From Myxococcales bacterium (GTDB taxonomy: Bacteria; Myxococcota_A; Polyangia; Nannocystales; Nannocystaceae), in NCBI GenBank assembly GCA_020431135.1, contig JAGQIT010000342.1, positions 1 to 5,142 of the forward strand: a stretch of 5,142 bases of DNA. The letters are read 5' to 3'. Below are positions 1-5,122 of this stretch, piece by piece. A program made the position numbers and the translations under genes. The notes beneath the pieces are model-generated. The model was not told where the DNA came from. It searched no databases and saw only the letters and a list, made by a program, of their open reading frames with translations. Position 1 is the stretch's first letter; every line of letters starts with the position of its first letter.

Positions 1-381
1 GGGGTTGCCCTCGATCTTGATCGGGCGCCCGTCCTGGGACTCGGCGAGGACGCCGAGGACGCTGCCGCCGATCTGATAGGCGGTCGAGTACCAGAGCGGC
101 TCGCCGGGGACGACGTCCTCGGGGCGCTTGGCGAAGGGGAGGATCCGCTCGACCGGCTTGCGGATGCAGCCGGTCGTCAGCCCCGCGAGGGCGGTGGACG
201 CCCCGAGGAGGCCGACGAAGGAGCGCCGGCGGACGCGGAGCTGCGTCAGCTCCCCGCCCACGCCCGCTGCCTCCGCGGGGAACTCGTCGTGGGAGACCGG
301 CGCGGGCTCACCCTTGACGAGGCTCTCGTGAGCCTCGAGGCTGCGCCAGTAGGCCTTGAGGGATGCGTTGGGCTTGCTCAT
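1..381 (-). CDS. actB: ActB, alternative complex III iron-sulfur/molybdopterin-oxidoreductase-like subunit (5' part only, 127 codons)
   Basis: ActB is the large periplasm-facing subunit of alternative complex III, the quinol oxidase that replaces cytochrome bc1 in many bacteria. It resembles molybdopterin oxidoreductases fused to an iron-sulfur ferredoxin part. Only the N-terminus is present. Residues 11-16 read YWRSLE and 32-38 DEFPAEA, the conserved start of the extended Tat-type leader found on this family. A twin-arginine-type stretch follows ([12 protein letters not shown], about 51-62), then a hydrophobic segment ending in Gly-Cys at 71-72, a possible lipidation site. Residues 88-106 ([19 protein letters not shown]) match the start of the mature protein. 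The ATG at 381 lies 24 bp after the actA stop, with only a loose purine-rich SD upstream (GGGAAAGAGACGGG). The frame is open to the window edge. The identification comes from the leader motif plus the actA neighbour. Cofactor-binding residues lie outside the window, so cofactor content cannot be judged. Confidence 0.93.
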   Translation of the reverse strand, partial: MSKPNASLKAYWRSLEAHESLVKGEPAPVSHDEFPAEAAGVGGELTQLRVRRRSFVGLLGASTALAGLTTGCIRKPVERILPFAKRPEDVVPGEPLWYSTAYQIGGSVLGVLAESQDGRPIKIEGNP

Positions 382-405
382 CGTTATACCCGTCTCTTTC
401 CCTGC

Positions 406-1053
406 CTAGCGGTGGCACCCGGAGCAGTGCTCAGGCGGCGACGGCTGGCGCTTCCGATCGGGATCGGCGCTCGGGTCGTAGTCCTCTTCCGCCGAGTTCC
501 AGGCCATGTTGGTGACTTGATCGAGCGGCCGGAGGTTGGGCTCGGGGTTGCGGTGGCAGTCGAGACACCAGCTCATCGACAGCGGCTGATCCATCTGGAC
601 GATCGTCATCTGATCGATGCGACCGTGGCAGGTGGCGCAGCCGACACCGGCCGCGAGGTGCGGGCGGTGGTCGAAGTAGGCGTAGTCGGGGAGCTGGTGG
701 ACGCGGATCCACGGCACCGACTTGCCGGTCTCGTAGCTGTCGCGGACAGGCGCGAGCTTCGGCGAGTCAGTCTTGACCTGCGTGTGGCAGTTCATGCAGG
801 TCTGGCTCGGCGGGATCGCGGCTTTGGCGGCCCGCTCGACCGTGTTGTGGCAGTAGCGGCAGTCCATGCCCATGTCCCCTGCGTGCAGCTTGTGGCTGAA
901 GGGGACGGGTTGGATCGGGCGATACCCGGCGTCCGTAAACTTCGGCGAGAAGTAGTACCAGACCCCCCCGATCAGCCCGGCGCCAAAGAGAGGCGCCAAG
1001 ATGGCGATCGCGAGCGGGATGTTGTTCGTCCAGCGAGGAAAGATGGCCGGCAC
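406..1053 (-). CDS. actA: ActA, pentaheme cytochrome c subunit of alternative complex III
   Basis: This 215-residue, membrane-anchored multiheme cytochrome c is the electron-exit subunit of alternative complex III and acts on the periplasmic side. Five CXXCH heme sites are visible: CRYCH 65-69, CMNCH 86-90, CATCH 139-143, CLDCH 163-167 and CSGCH 210-214. The last sits at the extreme C-terminus. An uncleaved-looking hydrophobic segment at about 11-33 would anchor the protein. The stretch QPVPFSHKLHAGDMGMDC (48-65) and the QPLSMSWCLDCHRNP context (156-170) are typical of ActA, and five hemes is the usual number for characterised ActA proteins. The start codon is GTG at 1053, supported by an SD-like AAGGTG at 1061-1066, 7 nt upstream. 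It opens a new transcription unit after a 319-bp gap with a predicted promoter, and actB follows after 24 bp, the standard actA-actB order. Confidence 0.96.
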   Translation of the reverse strand: MPAIFPRWTNNIPLAIAILAPLFGAGLIGGVWYYFSPKFTDAGYRPIQPVPFSHKLHAGDMGMDCRYCHNTVERAAKAAIPPSQTCMNCHTQVKTDSPKLAPVRDSYETGKSVPWIRVHQLPDYAYFDHRPHLAAGVGCATCHGRIDQMTIVQMDQPLSMSWCLDCHRNPEPNLRPLDQVTNMAWNSAEEDYDPSADPDRKRQPSPPEHCSGCHR

Positions 1054-1120
1054 GTCACTTCACCTTCTTTCAGAGGAGATCCCTGGAAGTGGTTGCGTCC
1101 AAGGCGCAGCGTTGGCGCGC

Positions 1121-1150
1121 ACCCTATCAGGGCTGTGTCCAGCTTGGCAA
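1121..1150 (-). promoter_or_regulatory. Predicted sigma70-type promoter for the act operon
   Basis: Read on the minus strand, a -35-like TTGCCA (1145-1150) is followed by an 18-bp spacer and a -10-like TAGGGT (1121-1126). Transcription would begin near 1114, giving a leader of about 60 nt before the actA GTG. The -35 matches TTGACA at five of six bases; the -10 matches TATAAT only at T1, A2 and T6. The same 18-bp geometry and T-A-n-n-n-T box occurs ahead of the ten-cysteine gene in this window, which raises confidence. It was found by eye, with no transcript data. Confidence 0.5.
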
Positions 1151-1340
1151 CACTCCGCAGGCCCATGGGAACGCGGTCCGAGCGAGAAAAATCAGCGCCC
1201 TCGAGGGTCAGCATAAGCGGCTCCGAACCGCCTCTGCGAGCGCCGCGACGCGCGGCCGCAAGCTGTCTCCTTGCGGGTTTAGGCGGGACCAGACGCGCGC
1301 GCCTGCGACAGCCTGTCCCAACACCCACATCCGCGCTGAG

Positions 1341-1364
1341 CAACCTCCGTACGCCGGAGGGTTG
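1341..1364 (-). terminator. Stem-loop directly downstream of the cytochrome c gene; terminator-like but without a T-run
   Basis: Arms 1341-1349 (CAACCTCCG) and 1355-1364 (CGGAGGGTTG) pair over 9 bp with one bulged G and a 5-nt loop. On the minus strand the hairpin begins 8 nt after the cytochrome stop codon. No U-tract follows, so it is not a classical intrinsic terminator. It could terminate weakly, attenuate read-through into actAB, or protect the 3' end of the upstream mRNA. Its position just after a stop codon and before a new promoter favours a boundary role. Confidence 0.4.
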
Positions 1365-1372
1365 GACTTTAC

Positions 1373-1831
1373 TCACTCCGCCGCAGCGCCGCCGTGGGGA
1401 TCGCCCACAGGCCCCTGCCAACGCGGCGAGAACGTCTTGATGAAGCTCACCAGGGCGTCGACGTCCTCGTCGCGGAGGCCCCCCCACGCGGGCATCCCCC
1501 GGTCCGCGACGCCCTTCTTGATCACGCGGCGGAGCTCGGCGTCGGTCGGCAGCGCGTCGCCTTCCGCGGCCTTGTGCATGAACTCGCCCGCCCGGAAGTC
1601 GCGCGGACCCGGGCTCAGGTGGCGCGCCGCAGGCCCCTTGCCGCTGCCGTCGGCGCCGTGGCACGACGCGCAGTGGTTGGCGTAGAGCTTCTGCCCGCGG
1701 TTGAGAACCTCGGCCGGGACCTCGACGCCGCCGAGCACCATCGGCTCGGTGAACTGCGCCGGGGGCTCGCCGCAGGCCAACGTGAACGCGGCGATGAGGA
1801 CGCCCGCAACAGCGCCGACGCGATCTTTCAC
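1373..1831 (-). CDS. Monoheme class I cytochrome c, probable lipoprotein or membrane-anchored electron carrier
   Basis: This 152-residue c-type cytochrome likely carries electrons in the periplasm, for example between alternative complex III and a terminal oxidase. One heme site, CASCH at 54-58, lies in the class I context GQKLYANHCASCHGADGSGKGP (the last two-thirds of which is very typical). The likely axial methionine is Met113 in RGMPAWGGL, and the C-terminal helix DEDVDALVSFIKTF follows. Residues 5-19 are hydrophobic and end at Cys20 (FTLAC), resembling a lipobox although Leu at -2 and Thr at -3 are not canonical; a simple signal peptide is the alternative. The start is GTG at 1831, overlapping the sco stop as GTGA (4 bp), with GAGG 8 nt upstream. 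Translational coupling to sco is likely. It is shorter than typical ActE, the monoheme ACIII subunit, so calling it ActE would be unsafe. Confidence 0.86.
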   Translation of the reverse strand: MKDRVGAVAGVLIAAFTLACGEPPAQFTEPMVLGGVEVPAEVLNRGQKLYANHCASCHGADGSGKGPAARHLSPGPRDFRAGEFMHKAAEGDALPTDAELRRVIKKGVADRGMPAWGGLRDEDVDALVSFIKTFSPRWQGPVGDPHGGAAAE

Positions 1832-2541
1832 TTGCCCATCCTCATGTCGCGGAGGACGTGCTGCGTGCGGTGGTAGATCTCGTCGAGGCCGAGCTCGTCG
1901 GTGCTGTAGAAGCCGCGGATCCCCCCCTCGGCGTCGATCAGCACGAGCTTCGTCGAGTGCGCGATATCGTACATCGACGTCTCGTCGATGGGCTTCGGCT
2001 CGTCCATCGCCAGCTTGAAGCCGCCGACGACGAGCCTCTCCATCGCCGCGCGATCTCCGGTGACGAAGCTCCAGCGCGAGAGGTCGGCGCCGAGCGTCGT
2101 CCCGTAGCGCTTGAGCACGTCCGGGGTGTCGGTCTCGGGATCTACTGAAAATGAGATCAGGTGGGCGTCGACGTCGAAGGTCTCGAACTTCTCCTGGAGC
2201 TCGAGCATCGACCGCGAGATCTTCGGGCACACGCTCGGGCACGAGGTGAAGATGAAGCCGGCGACCCAGACCTTGCCGCGCATCGCCTCGAGGTTGAAGG
2301 GCTGGCCGTCCTGATCGACGAGCTCGAACTCCGGGACCTGGAACATCACCGCGGGCGCGTCGGGGACGTGGCGGGTCATCGGCCGCATCACCGTGATGAA
2401 GGTGATGCCGACGAAGAACGCGACCAGGTACGGGTTGCGCATGAAGAGGCGCAGGAACCAGTTGCGCTCCTCGATCGGCGGCGGGGCCCAGGGCGGGCGC
2501 TCGCCAGCGGACTCGGTCGAGGCGGGGGCTTTCGCGGACAT
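1828..2541 (-). CDS. SCO1/SenC-family copper chaperone for cytochrome c oxidase CuA assembly
   Basis: Sco proteins are membrane-anchored thioredoxin-fold proteins that deliver copper to, or reduce the cysteines of, the CuA site in oxidase subunit II. This 237-residue protein has a Pro-rich cytosolic N-terminus (1-26), one membrane segment at about 36-53, then a periplasmic thioredoxin-like domain. The copper ligands are present: CPSVC at 101-105 and the distal His195 in YDIAHSTKLVLID. The strand FTSCPSVCP, the ISFSVDPETDTP segment (129-140, canonical for the family) and the RWSFVTGD strand (156-163) all match Sco. The ATG at 2541 has AAGG 11 nt upstream, a slightly long spacing; no better start was found. 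It lies 89 bp after ctaB and overlaps the cytochrome c start by 4 bp. All key residues are intact, so it should be functional. Confidence 0.94.
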   Translation of the reverse strand: MSAKAPASTESAGERPPWAPPPIEERNWFLRLFMRNPYLVAFFVGITFITVMRPMTRHVPDAPAVMFQVPEFELVDQDGQPFNLEAMRGKVWVAGFIFTSCPSVCPKISRSMLELQEKFETFDVDAHLISFSVDPETDTPDVLKRYGTTLGADLSRWSFVTGDRAAMERLVVGGFKLAMDEPKPIDETSMYDIAHSTKLVLIDAEGGIRGFYSTDELGLDEIYHRTQHVLRDMRMGK

Positions 2542-2601
2542 CAGACGGACAACCTTGTGGCTTGGCCCGACCGCCGGCGAGCGGCGAGGCGGGCGGAGCG
2601 A

Positions 2602-2624
2602 CCGCGCGGCGACGGGCCGCGCGG
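2602..2624 (-). repeat. Perfect 9-bp GC inverted repeat between ctaB and sco
   Basis: Arms 2602-2610 (CCGCGCGGC) and 2616-2624 (GCCGCGCGG) are exact reverse complements around a 5-nt loop. On the minus strand the hairpin begins 6 nt after the ctaB stop. There is no T-run after it. Every pair is G-C, so the RNA stem would be very stable. It could be a weak terminator or attenuator, or a processing or stabilising structure that sets different mRNA levels for ctaB and sco. In a GC-rich genome some such repeats arise by chance, so the function is uncertain. Confidence 0.5.
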
Positions 2625-2630
2625 CGGAGA

Positions 2631-3503
2631 TCAGAGGCCGAGGCTGACGTCGAGCGCCAGCGCGGCGATCAGCGCGGGCAAGTAGAGGAGCGAGGCGAGG
2701 AAGAACGAGCGGGCCCAGCGGGCGGGCTTCGCCGCCCACAGCCCGGTGAAGCTCCAGCCGAGGAAGATCAGGCTGATGACCAGCGCGGTGATCCCGTAGA
2801 GCCCGCCGGCGACCCCGAGGAAGCTCGGCGCGACCGCGGCCGGGACCAGGAGCAGCGACCAGAGGATCGACTGCAGCTTGGCGTTGGCGTCGCCGCGGAC
2901 GACAGAGACGCAGCGGATCCCGGCGCGGGCCATCTCGTTCTTGCGGTAGATGGTGATCGCTAGGAAGTGCGGCATCTGCCAGACGAAGAGGATGGCGAAG
3001 AGCGCGAGGCCGCCGGCGTCGAGGTTGCCGGTGATCCCGGTCCAGCCGAGGAGCGGCGGCGCGGCCCCGGGGATCGCCCCGATCGCCAGCGCCAGCGGCG
3101 TCTTGTACTTCAGCGGCGTGTAGACGCAGACGTACAGGAAGATCGACAGGGCGGCGAGGCCCGTGGTCAGCGGGTTGGTGAACACCGCGAGGACGACCAG
3201 CGAGAGCACGCCGAGGAGCGCCGCGAAGGTGAAGGCGTGGCGCGGGTCCATGCGCTTGGCGGCGAGCGGCCGGTTGCGCGTGCGGGCCATCAGCGGATCG
3301 CTGCTCCGCTCCCACCACATGTTGAAGGCCGACGCCGAGGCGACCGCCATGCTCGCGCCGAGGACGGCCATGAGCGCCGGCAGCCAGTCGAAGCCGGGCG
3401 CCAACCAGGCGCCGCCGGCGGTGGTCAGCGCGGTCATCCGCGTCACCCCCGGCTTGGTCAGGGCGACGAGGTCGCGCAGCCAGGTGCTCCGGGTCGCGCT
3501 CAC
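2631..3503 (-). CDS. ctaB: Protoheme IX farnesyltransferase (heme O synthase)
   Basis: CtaB/Cox10 transfers farnesyl from farnesyl diphosphate to the vinyl group of heme B, making heme O, the precursor of heme A for aa3/caa3 oxidases. This 290-residue integral membrane UbiA-family prenyltransferase is of usual length. The N-terminal LVALTKPGVTRM (13-23) is typical. The first diphosphate/Mg loop reads NMWWERSSDPLMARTRNRP (61-79), with Asn61, Glu65, Asp69 and the RTRNRP signature. The second region is YTPLKYKT (128-135), then GAIPGAAPPLLGW (142-154), and WQMPHFLAITIYRKNEMARAGI (175-196) follows. Several hydrophobic helices alternate with these loops. The first acidic position is Glu rather than Asp. 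The start is GTG at 3503, overlapping the upstream stop as GTGA, with AGGTGGAG immediately upstream. A longer frame upstream has no family similarity and lies inside the preceding gene. Translational coupling to the ten-cysteine gene is likely. Confidence 0.95.
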   Translation of the reverse strand: MSATRSTWLRDLVALTKPGVTRMTALTTAGGAWLAPGFDWLPALMAVLGASMAVASASAFNMWWERSSDPLMARTRNRPLAAKRMDPRHAFTFAALLGVLSLVVLAVFTNPLTTGLAALSIFLYVCVYTPLKYKTPLALAIGAIPGAAPPLLGWTGITGNLDAGGLALFAILFVWQMPHFLAITIYRKNEMARAGIRCVSVVRGDANAKLQSILWSLLLVPAAVAPSFLGVAGGLYGITALVISLIFLGWSFTGLWAAKPARWARSFFLASLLYLPALIAALALDVSLGL

Positions 3504-3967
3504 AGCTCCACCTGCACACTCTCCTGTCCCGAACGACAGAAGGAGTCGAGGGCGCGGTAGGCCGCCGCGCAGGGGCACTTCTTCATGACCTTGCACTCGC
3601 TGCCGCGCTCACGGCAGTGCTCCATCAGCCACGTCCCCTTGGCCATGTCCTCGTCGATGATCATGCACTGCTCTTGGCGGTCCTGCTGCTCGAGGCAGTG
3701 ATACATCGCCAGCGGGATCGCGTTGTCGCACATGACCTTGTTCGCGGCACACTTCTGGCGCCACTCGAGGGTCGCGTCGATGCAGCCCTCGACGTCGAGC
3801 GTCTTGCCCTTGGCCTCGATCTCGACGAGCGACTGCTGCACCCACTTCTCCGACTCGGAGTAGCGCCAGAACGTGAAGATGCCCATCGCCAGGATGACGA
3901 CGCCGGCGATCCCGAGGATCATCCCCAGACTCGGCCCTTGCCAACCAGCGCTCTCAGGCTCGCGCAC
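3500..3967 (-). CDS. Single-pass membrane protein with ten cysteines, function unknown
   Basis: I do not recognise a family. From the GTG at 3967 the protein has 155 residues: a short polar N-terminus, one membrane segment at about 15-34, then a soluble helical-looking domain rich in Glu, Lys and Arg. That domain holds all ten cysteines (62, 73, 80, 91, 101, 118, 125, 131, 133, 144), including a CPC motif at 131-133. Steps of 7 and 11 residues recur (62/73/80/91, 118/125, 133/144), placing cysteines on one helix face; disulfide-linked helices in the periplasm are a reasonable inference, metal binding another. Start choice: a TTG at 3976 overlaps the predicted -10 box, so the GTG at 3967, near the expected transcript 5' end, is preferred. 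The ATG at 3922 would cut into the membrane segment. The 4-bp overlap with ctaB suggests a role linked to oxidase or heme maturation, but that is context only. Confidence 0.78.
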   Translation of the reverse strand: MREPESAGWQGPSLGMILGIAGVVILAMGIFTFWRYSESEKWVQQSLVEIEAKGKTLDVEGCIDATLEWRQKCAANKVMCDNAIPLAMYHCLEQQDRQEQCMIIDEDMAKGTWLMEHCRERGSECKVMKKCPCAAAYRALDSFCRSGQESVQVEL

Positions 3968-3974
3968 GGGTCGC

Positions 3975-4004
3975 AAGCTAGCGCGCGCCCTGCCGGAGGG
4001 TCAA
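3975..4004 (-). promoter_or_regulatory. Predicted sigma70-type promoter for the ten-cysteine gene-ctaB-sco-cytochrome operon
   Basis: On the minus strand, TTGACC (3999-4004, five of six matches to TTGACA) and TAGCTT (3975-3980, with T1, A2 and T6 matching) are separated by 18 bp. Transcription would begin around 3968-3967, at or next to the GTG chosen as the start codon. That would make the first mRNA leaderless or nearly so. Spacing and -10 style match the promoter predicted before actA. Confidence 0.58.
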
Positions 4005-4022
4005 TCCACGGTGACGATCGGT

Positions 4023-4069
4023 CGCAGCGCACATCGCCGCAAAAGCGTCGTGTGAATCCTCGCGCTGCG
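4023..4069. repeat. Spaced 8-bp inverted repeat in the divergent region, possible operator
   Basis: CGCAGCGC (4023-4030) and GCGCTGCG (4062-4069) are exact reverse complements separated by 31 nt. The outer flanks also pair (CGAT at 4015-4018 with ATCG at 4070-4073) if 4 nt are bulged. The repeat lies upstream of the leftward -35 box. It could bind a dimeric regulator or be chance in GC-rich DNA. Confidence 0.25.
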
Positions 4070-4088
4070 ATCGCCGCCGTCAGCATCG

Positions 4089-4114
4089 GCGGGCGCTCTG
4101 GCGGAGGCGCCCGC
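4089..4114. repeat. 8-bp GC inverted repeat upstream of the hydrolase gene
   Basis: GCGGGCGC (4089-4096) and GCGCCCGC (4107-4114) are exact reverse complements around a 10-nt loop. No T-run flanks it on either side. It is 48 bp before the hydrolase ATG. It may be an RNA hairpin, an operator or chance. Confidence 0.3.
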
Positions 4115-4162
4115 GGACCGGCGCTGGCGAGCGTAGGGCGGATCCTGCATCCTCCAGGGGCC

Positions 4163-5122
4163 ATGAAGCTCGGCGGGCACCTGTGGACGATCGCGCCCAA
4201 CCTGCGTCACCGCGTCCGGCCGCACCGCGCGCCCGACGGGGCGCCGTGGTCGACCGCGATCGAGGACCCGCGCCTCGGCGCGCTGACCCTCCGCGGCGTC
4301 CTCAGCCGCCCGCCCGCGGACGCGCCGAGCCCCCGCGAGGACCTCGTCCTCCTCGTCCACGGGCTCGGCGGCAGCCCCGACAGCCAATACGTCGTGCGCG
4401 CGGCCCAAGCCGCGGCGCGGGCCGGCCTGAGCTCGCTCCGCCTCGCCCTCCGCGGCGCCGACCGCCAGGGAGAGGACTTTTATCACGCCGGCCTCACCGC
4501 GGATCTCGAGGCGGCCCTCGCCAGCGCAGCGCTCGCTGAATTTCGCAGGATCTACGTCCTCGGCTTCTCGCTCGGCGGACACACGACCCTGCGCTACGCC
4601 CTCACGCCGAGCGATCCGCGCCTGCGGGCCGTCGCCAGCCTGTGCGCGCCGCTCGACCTCGGCGCTGGCGCGCTGGCCATCGATCAGCCGGCGGCCTACG
4701 CTTACCGCCGCTACCTCCTCCGCGGCCTCCTCGAGATCTACGAGGAGGTCGCCGCCCGCCGGTCGGTGCCGACCCCCCTCCCCGTCGCCCGCCAGATCGC
4801 GACGATGCGCGAGTGGGACGCCCGCACCGTCGTCCCTCGCTTCGGCTTCACCAGCGCCGACGACTACTACACGTCGATGAGCGTCGGGCCGCGCCTCGGA
4901 GACCTCGCCGTGCCGGCGCTCATCGTCGCCGCCGAGCACGACCCGATGGTCCCCGCGCCGACCGTGCGCCCGGCCCTCGAGCGCCCACCGCCGCAGGCGA
5001 CCGTCCGCTGGCTCGACCGCGGCGGCCACGTCGGCTTCCCGCGCAGAGCTCTCGTCGACCTCGACCGCCCGGCCTCTGGGGACCTCTACGACCAGATCAT
5101 CGGCTGGCTCGCGGACCGCTAG
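4163..5122 (+). CDS. YheT-like alpha/beta hydrolase
   Basis: This 319-residue protein is a predicted serine hydrolase of the YheT-like (COG0429-type) alpha/beta fold family; the natural substrate is unknown and ester hydrolysis is likely. The N-terminal GGHLWTI (4-10) matches the GHLQT-type start of the family. The oxyanion-hole region is LLVHGLGGSPDSQY (63-76). The segment LRGADRQGEDFYHAGLTADL (96-115) fits the family's RG...YHxGxxxDL block. The nucleophile is Ser136 in GFSLGGH; the likely acid is Asp260 in AEHDPMVP and the catalytic His is His289 in DRGGHVGFP. The triad is therefore complete and the length usual. No signal peptide is evident, so it is probably cytoplasmic. The ATG at 4163 is chosen because the family N-terminus begins there; the SD is poor (AGGGG 3 nt upstream). 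It diverges from the respiratory genes and shows no clear functional link to them. Confidence 0.92.
   Translation: MKLGGHLWTIAPNLRHRVRPHRAPDGAPWSTAIEDPRLGALTLRGVLSRPPADAPSPREDLVLLVHGLGGSPDSQYVVRAAQAAARAGLSSLRLALRGADRQGEDFYHAGLTADLEAALASAALAEFRRIYVLGFSLGGHTTLRYALTPSDPRLRAVASLCAPLDLGAGALAIDQPAAYAYRRYLLRGLLEIYEEVAARRSVPTPLPVARQIATMREWDARTVVPRFGFTSADDYYTSMSVGPRLGDLAVPALIVAAEHDPMVPAPTVRPALERPPPQATVRWLDRGGHVGFPRRALVDLDRPASGDLYDQIIGWLADR

Larger units (their letters stand above)
1054..1372. other. Intergenic region between the monoheme cytochrome c gene and actA (319 bp)
   Basis: No convincing gene lies here. Open frames on either strand are continuations of shadow frames from neighbouring genes and lack any recognisable protein. 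Minus-strand contents, from right to left: a hairpin 8 nt after the cytochrome stop (1341-1364); a short imperfect hairpin at 1217-1231 (6 pairs including one G-T, 3-nt loop); a 10-bp palindrome CCCTCGAGGG at 1198-1207 followed by a T5 run at 1187-1191; and a predicted promoter at 1121-1150 leaving a leader of about 60 nt before actA. The length and these signals suggest that actAB is at least partly transcribed separately from the ctaB-sco-cytochrome group. Confidence 0.6.
3968..4162. other. Divergent intergenic region between the ten-cysteine gene and the hydrolase gene
   Basis: This 195-bp stretch separates divergently transcribed genes. Leftward, it holds a good promoter (3975-4004). Rightward, the only candidate is a weak -10-like TAGGGC at 4134-4139 with no matching -35. 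Two inverted repeats (4023-4069 and 4089-4114) lie between, possibly operators or hairpins. No small gene or RNA gene is supported. Confidence 0.6.

Noticed and set aside
1187..1207. Palindrome CCCTCGAGGG followed by a T5 run on the minus strand, resembling an intrinsic terminator
   Set aside because: With a 4-nt loop only three base pairs remain, and the T-run starts several bases after the stem, so it is too weak to call.
972..1213. Minus-strand frame with an ATG at 1213 in the gap upstream of actA, continuing into actA in another frame
   Set aside because: No SD, no recognisable motif, and it overlaps actA out of frame; it also spans the predicted promoter.
289..1440. 383-residue plus-strand open frame opposite actA
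   Set aside because: It is the antisense of a pentaheme cytochrome with five intact CXXCH motifs; its own translation is Arg/Val/Ala-rich with no domain, typical of a shadow frame in GC-rich DNA.
2542..3519. Long minus-strand frame fusing extra N-terminal sequence to Sco (563 residues in all)
   Set aside because: The upstream part is out-of-frame ctaB, rich in Arg/Pro/Ala. The Sco family N-terminus, with its membrane anchor, begins at the ATG at 2541.
3974..3976. TTG as the start of the ten-cysteine gene
   Set aside because: It overlaps the predicted -10 box and has no well-placed SD; the in-frame GTG at 3967 fits the expected transcript start better.
4134..4139. Plus-strand -10-like TAGGGC before the hydrolase gene
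   Set aside because: No -35-like sequence lies 16-19 bp upstream (the region is CCGCGG-like), so it is noted but not called as a promoter.
3617..4162. Long plus-strand frame running into the hydrolase from 3617, giving a 501-residue protein
   Set aside because: The added 182 residues lie antisense to the ten-cysteine gene, resemble no family, and the recognisable hydrolase N-terminus begins at 4163.
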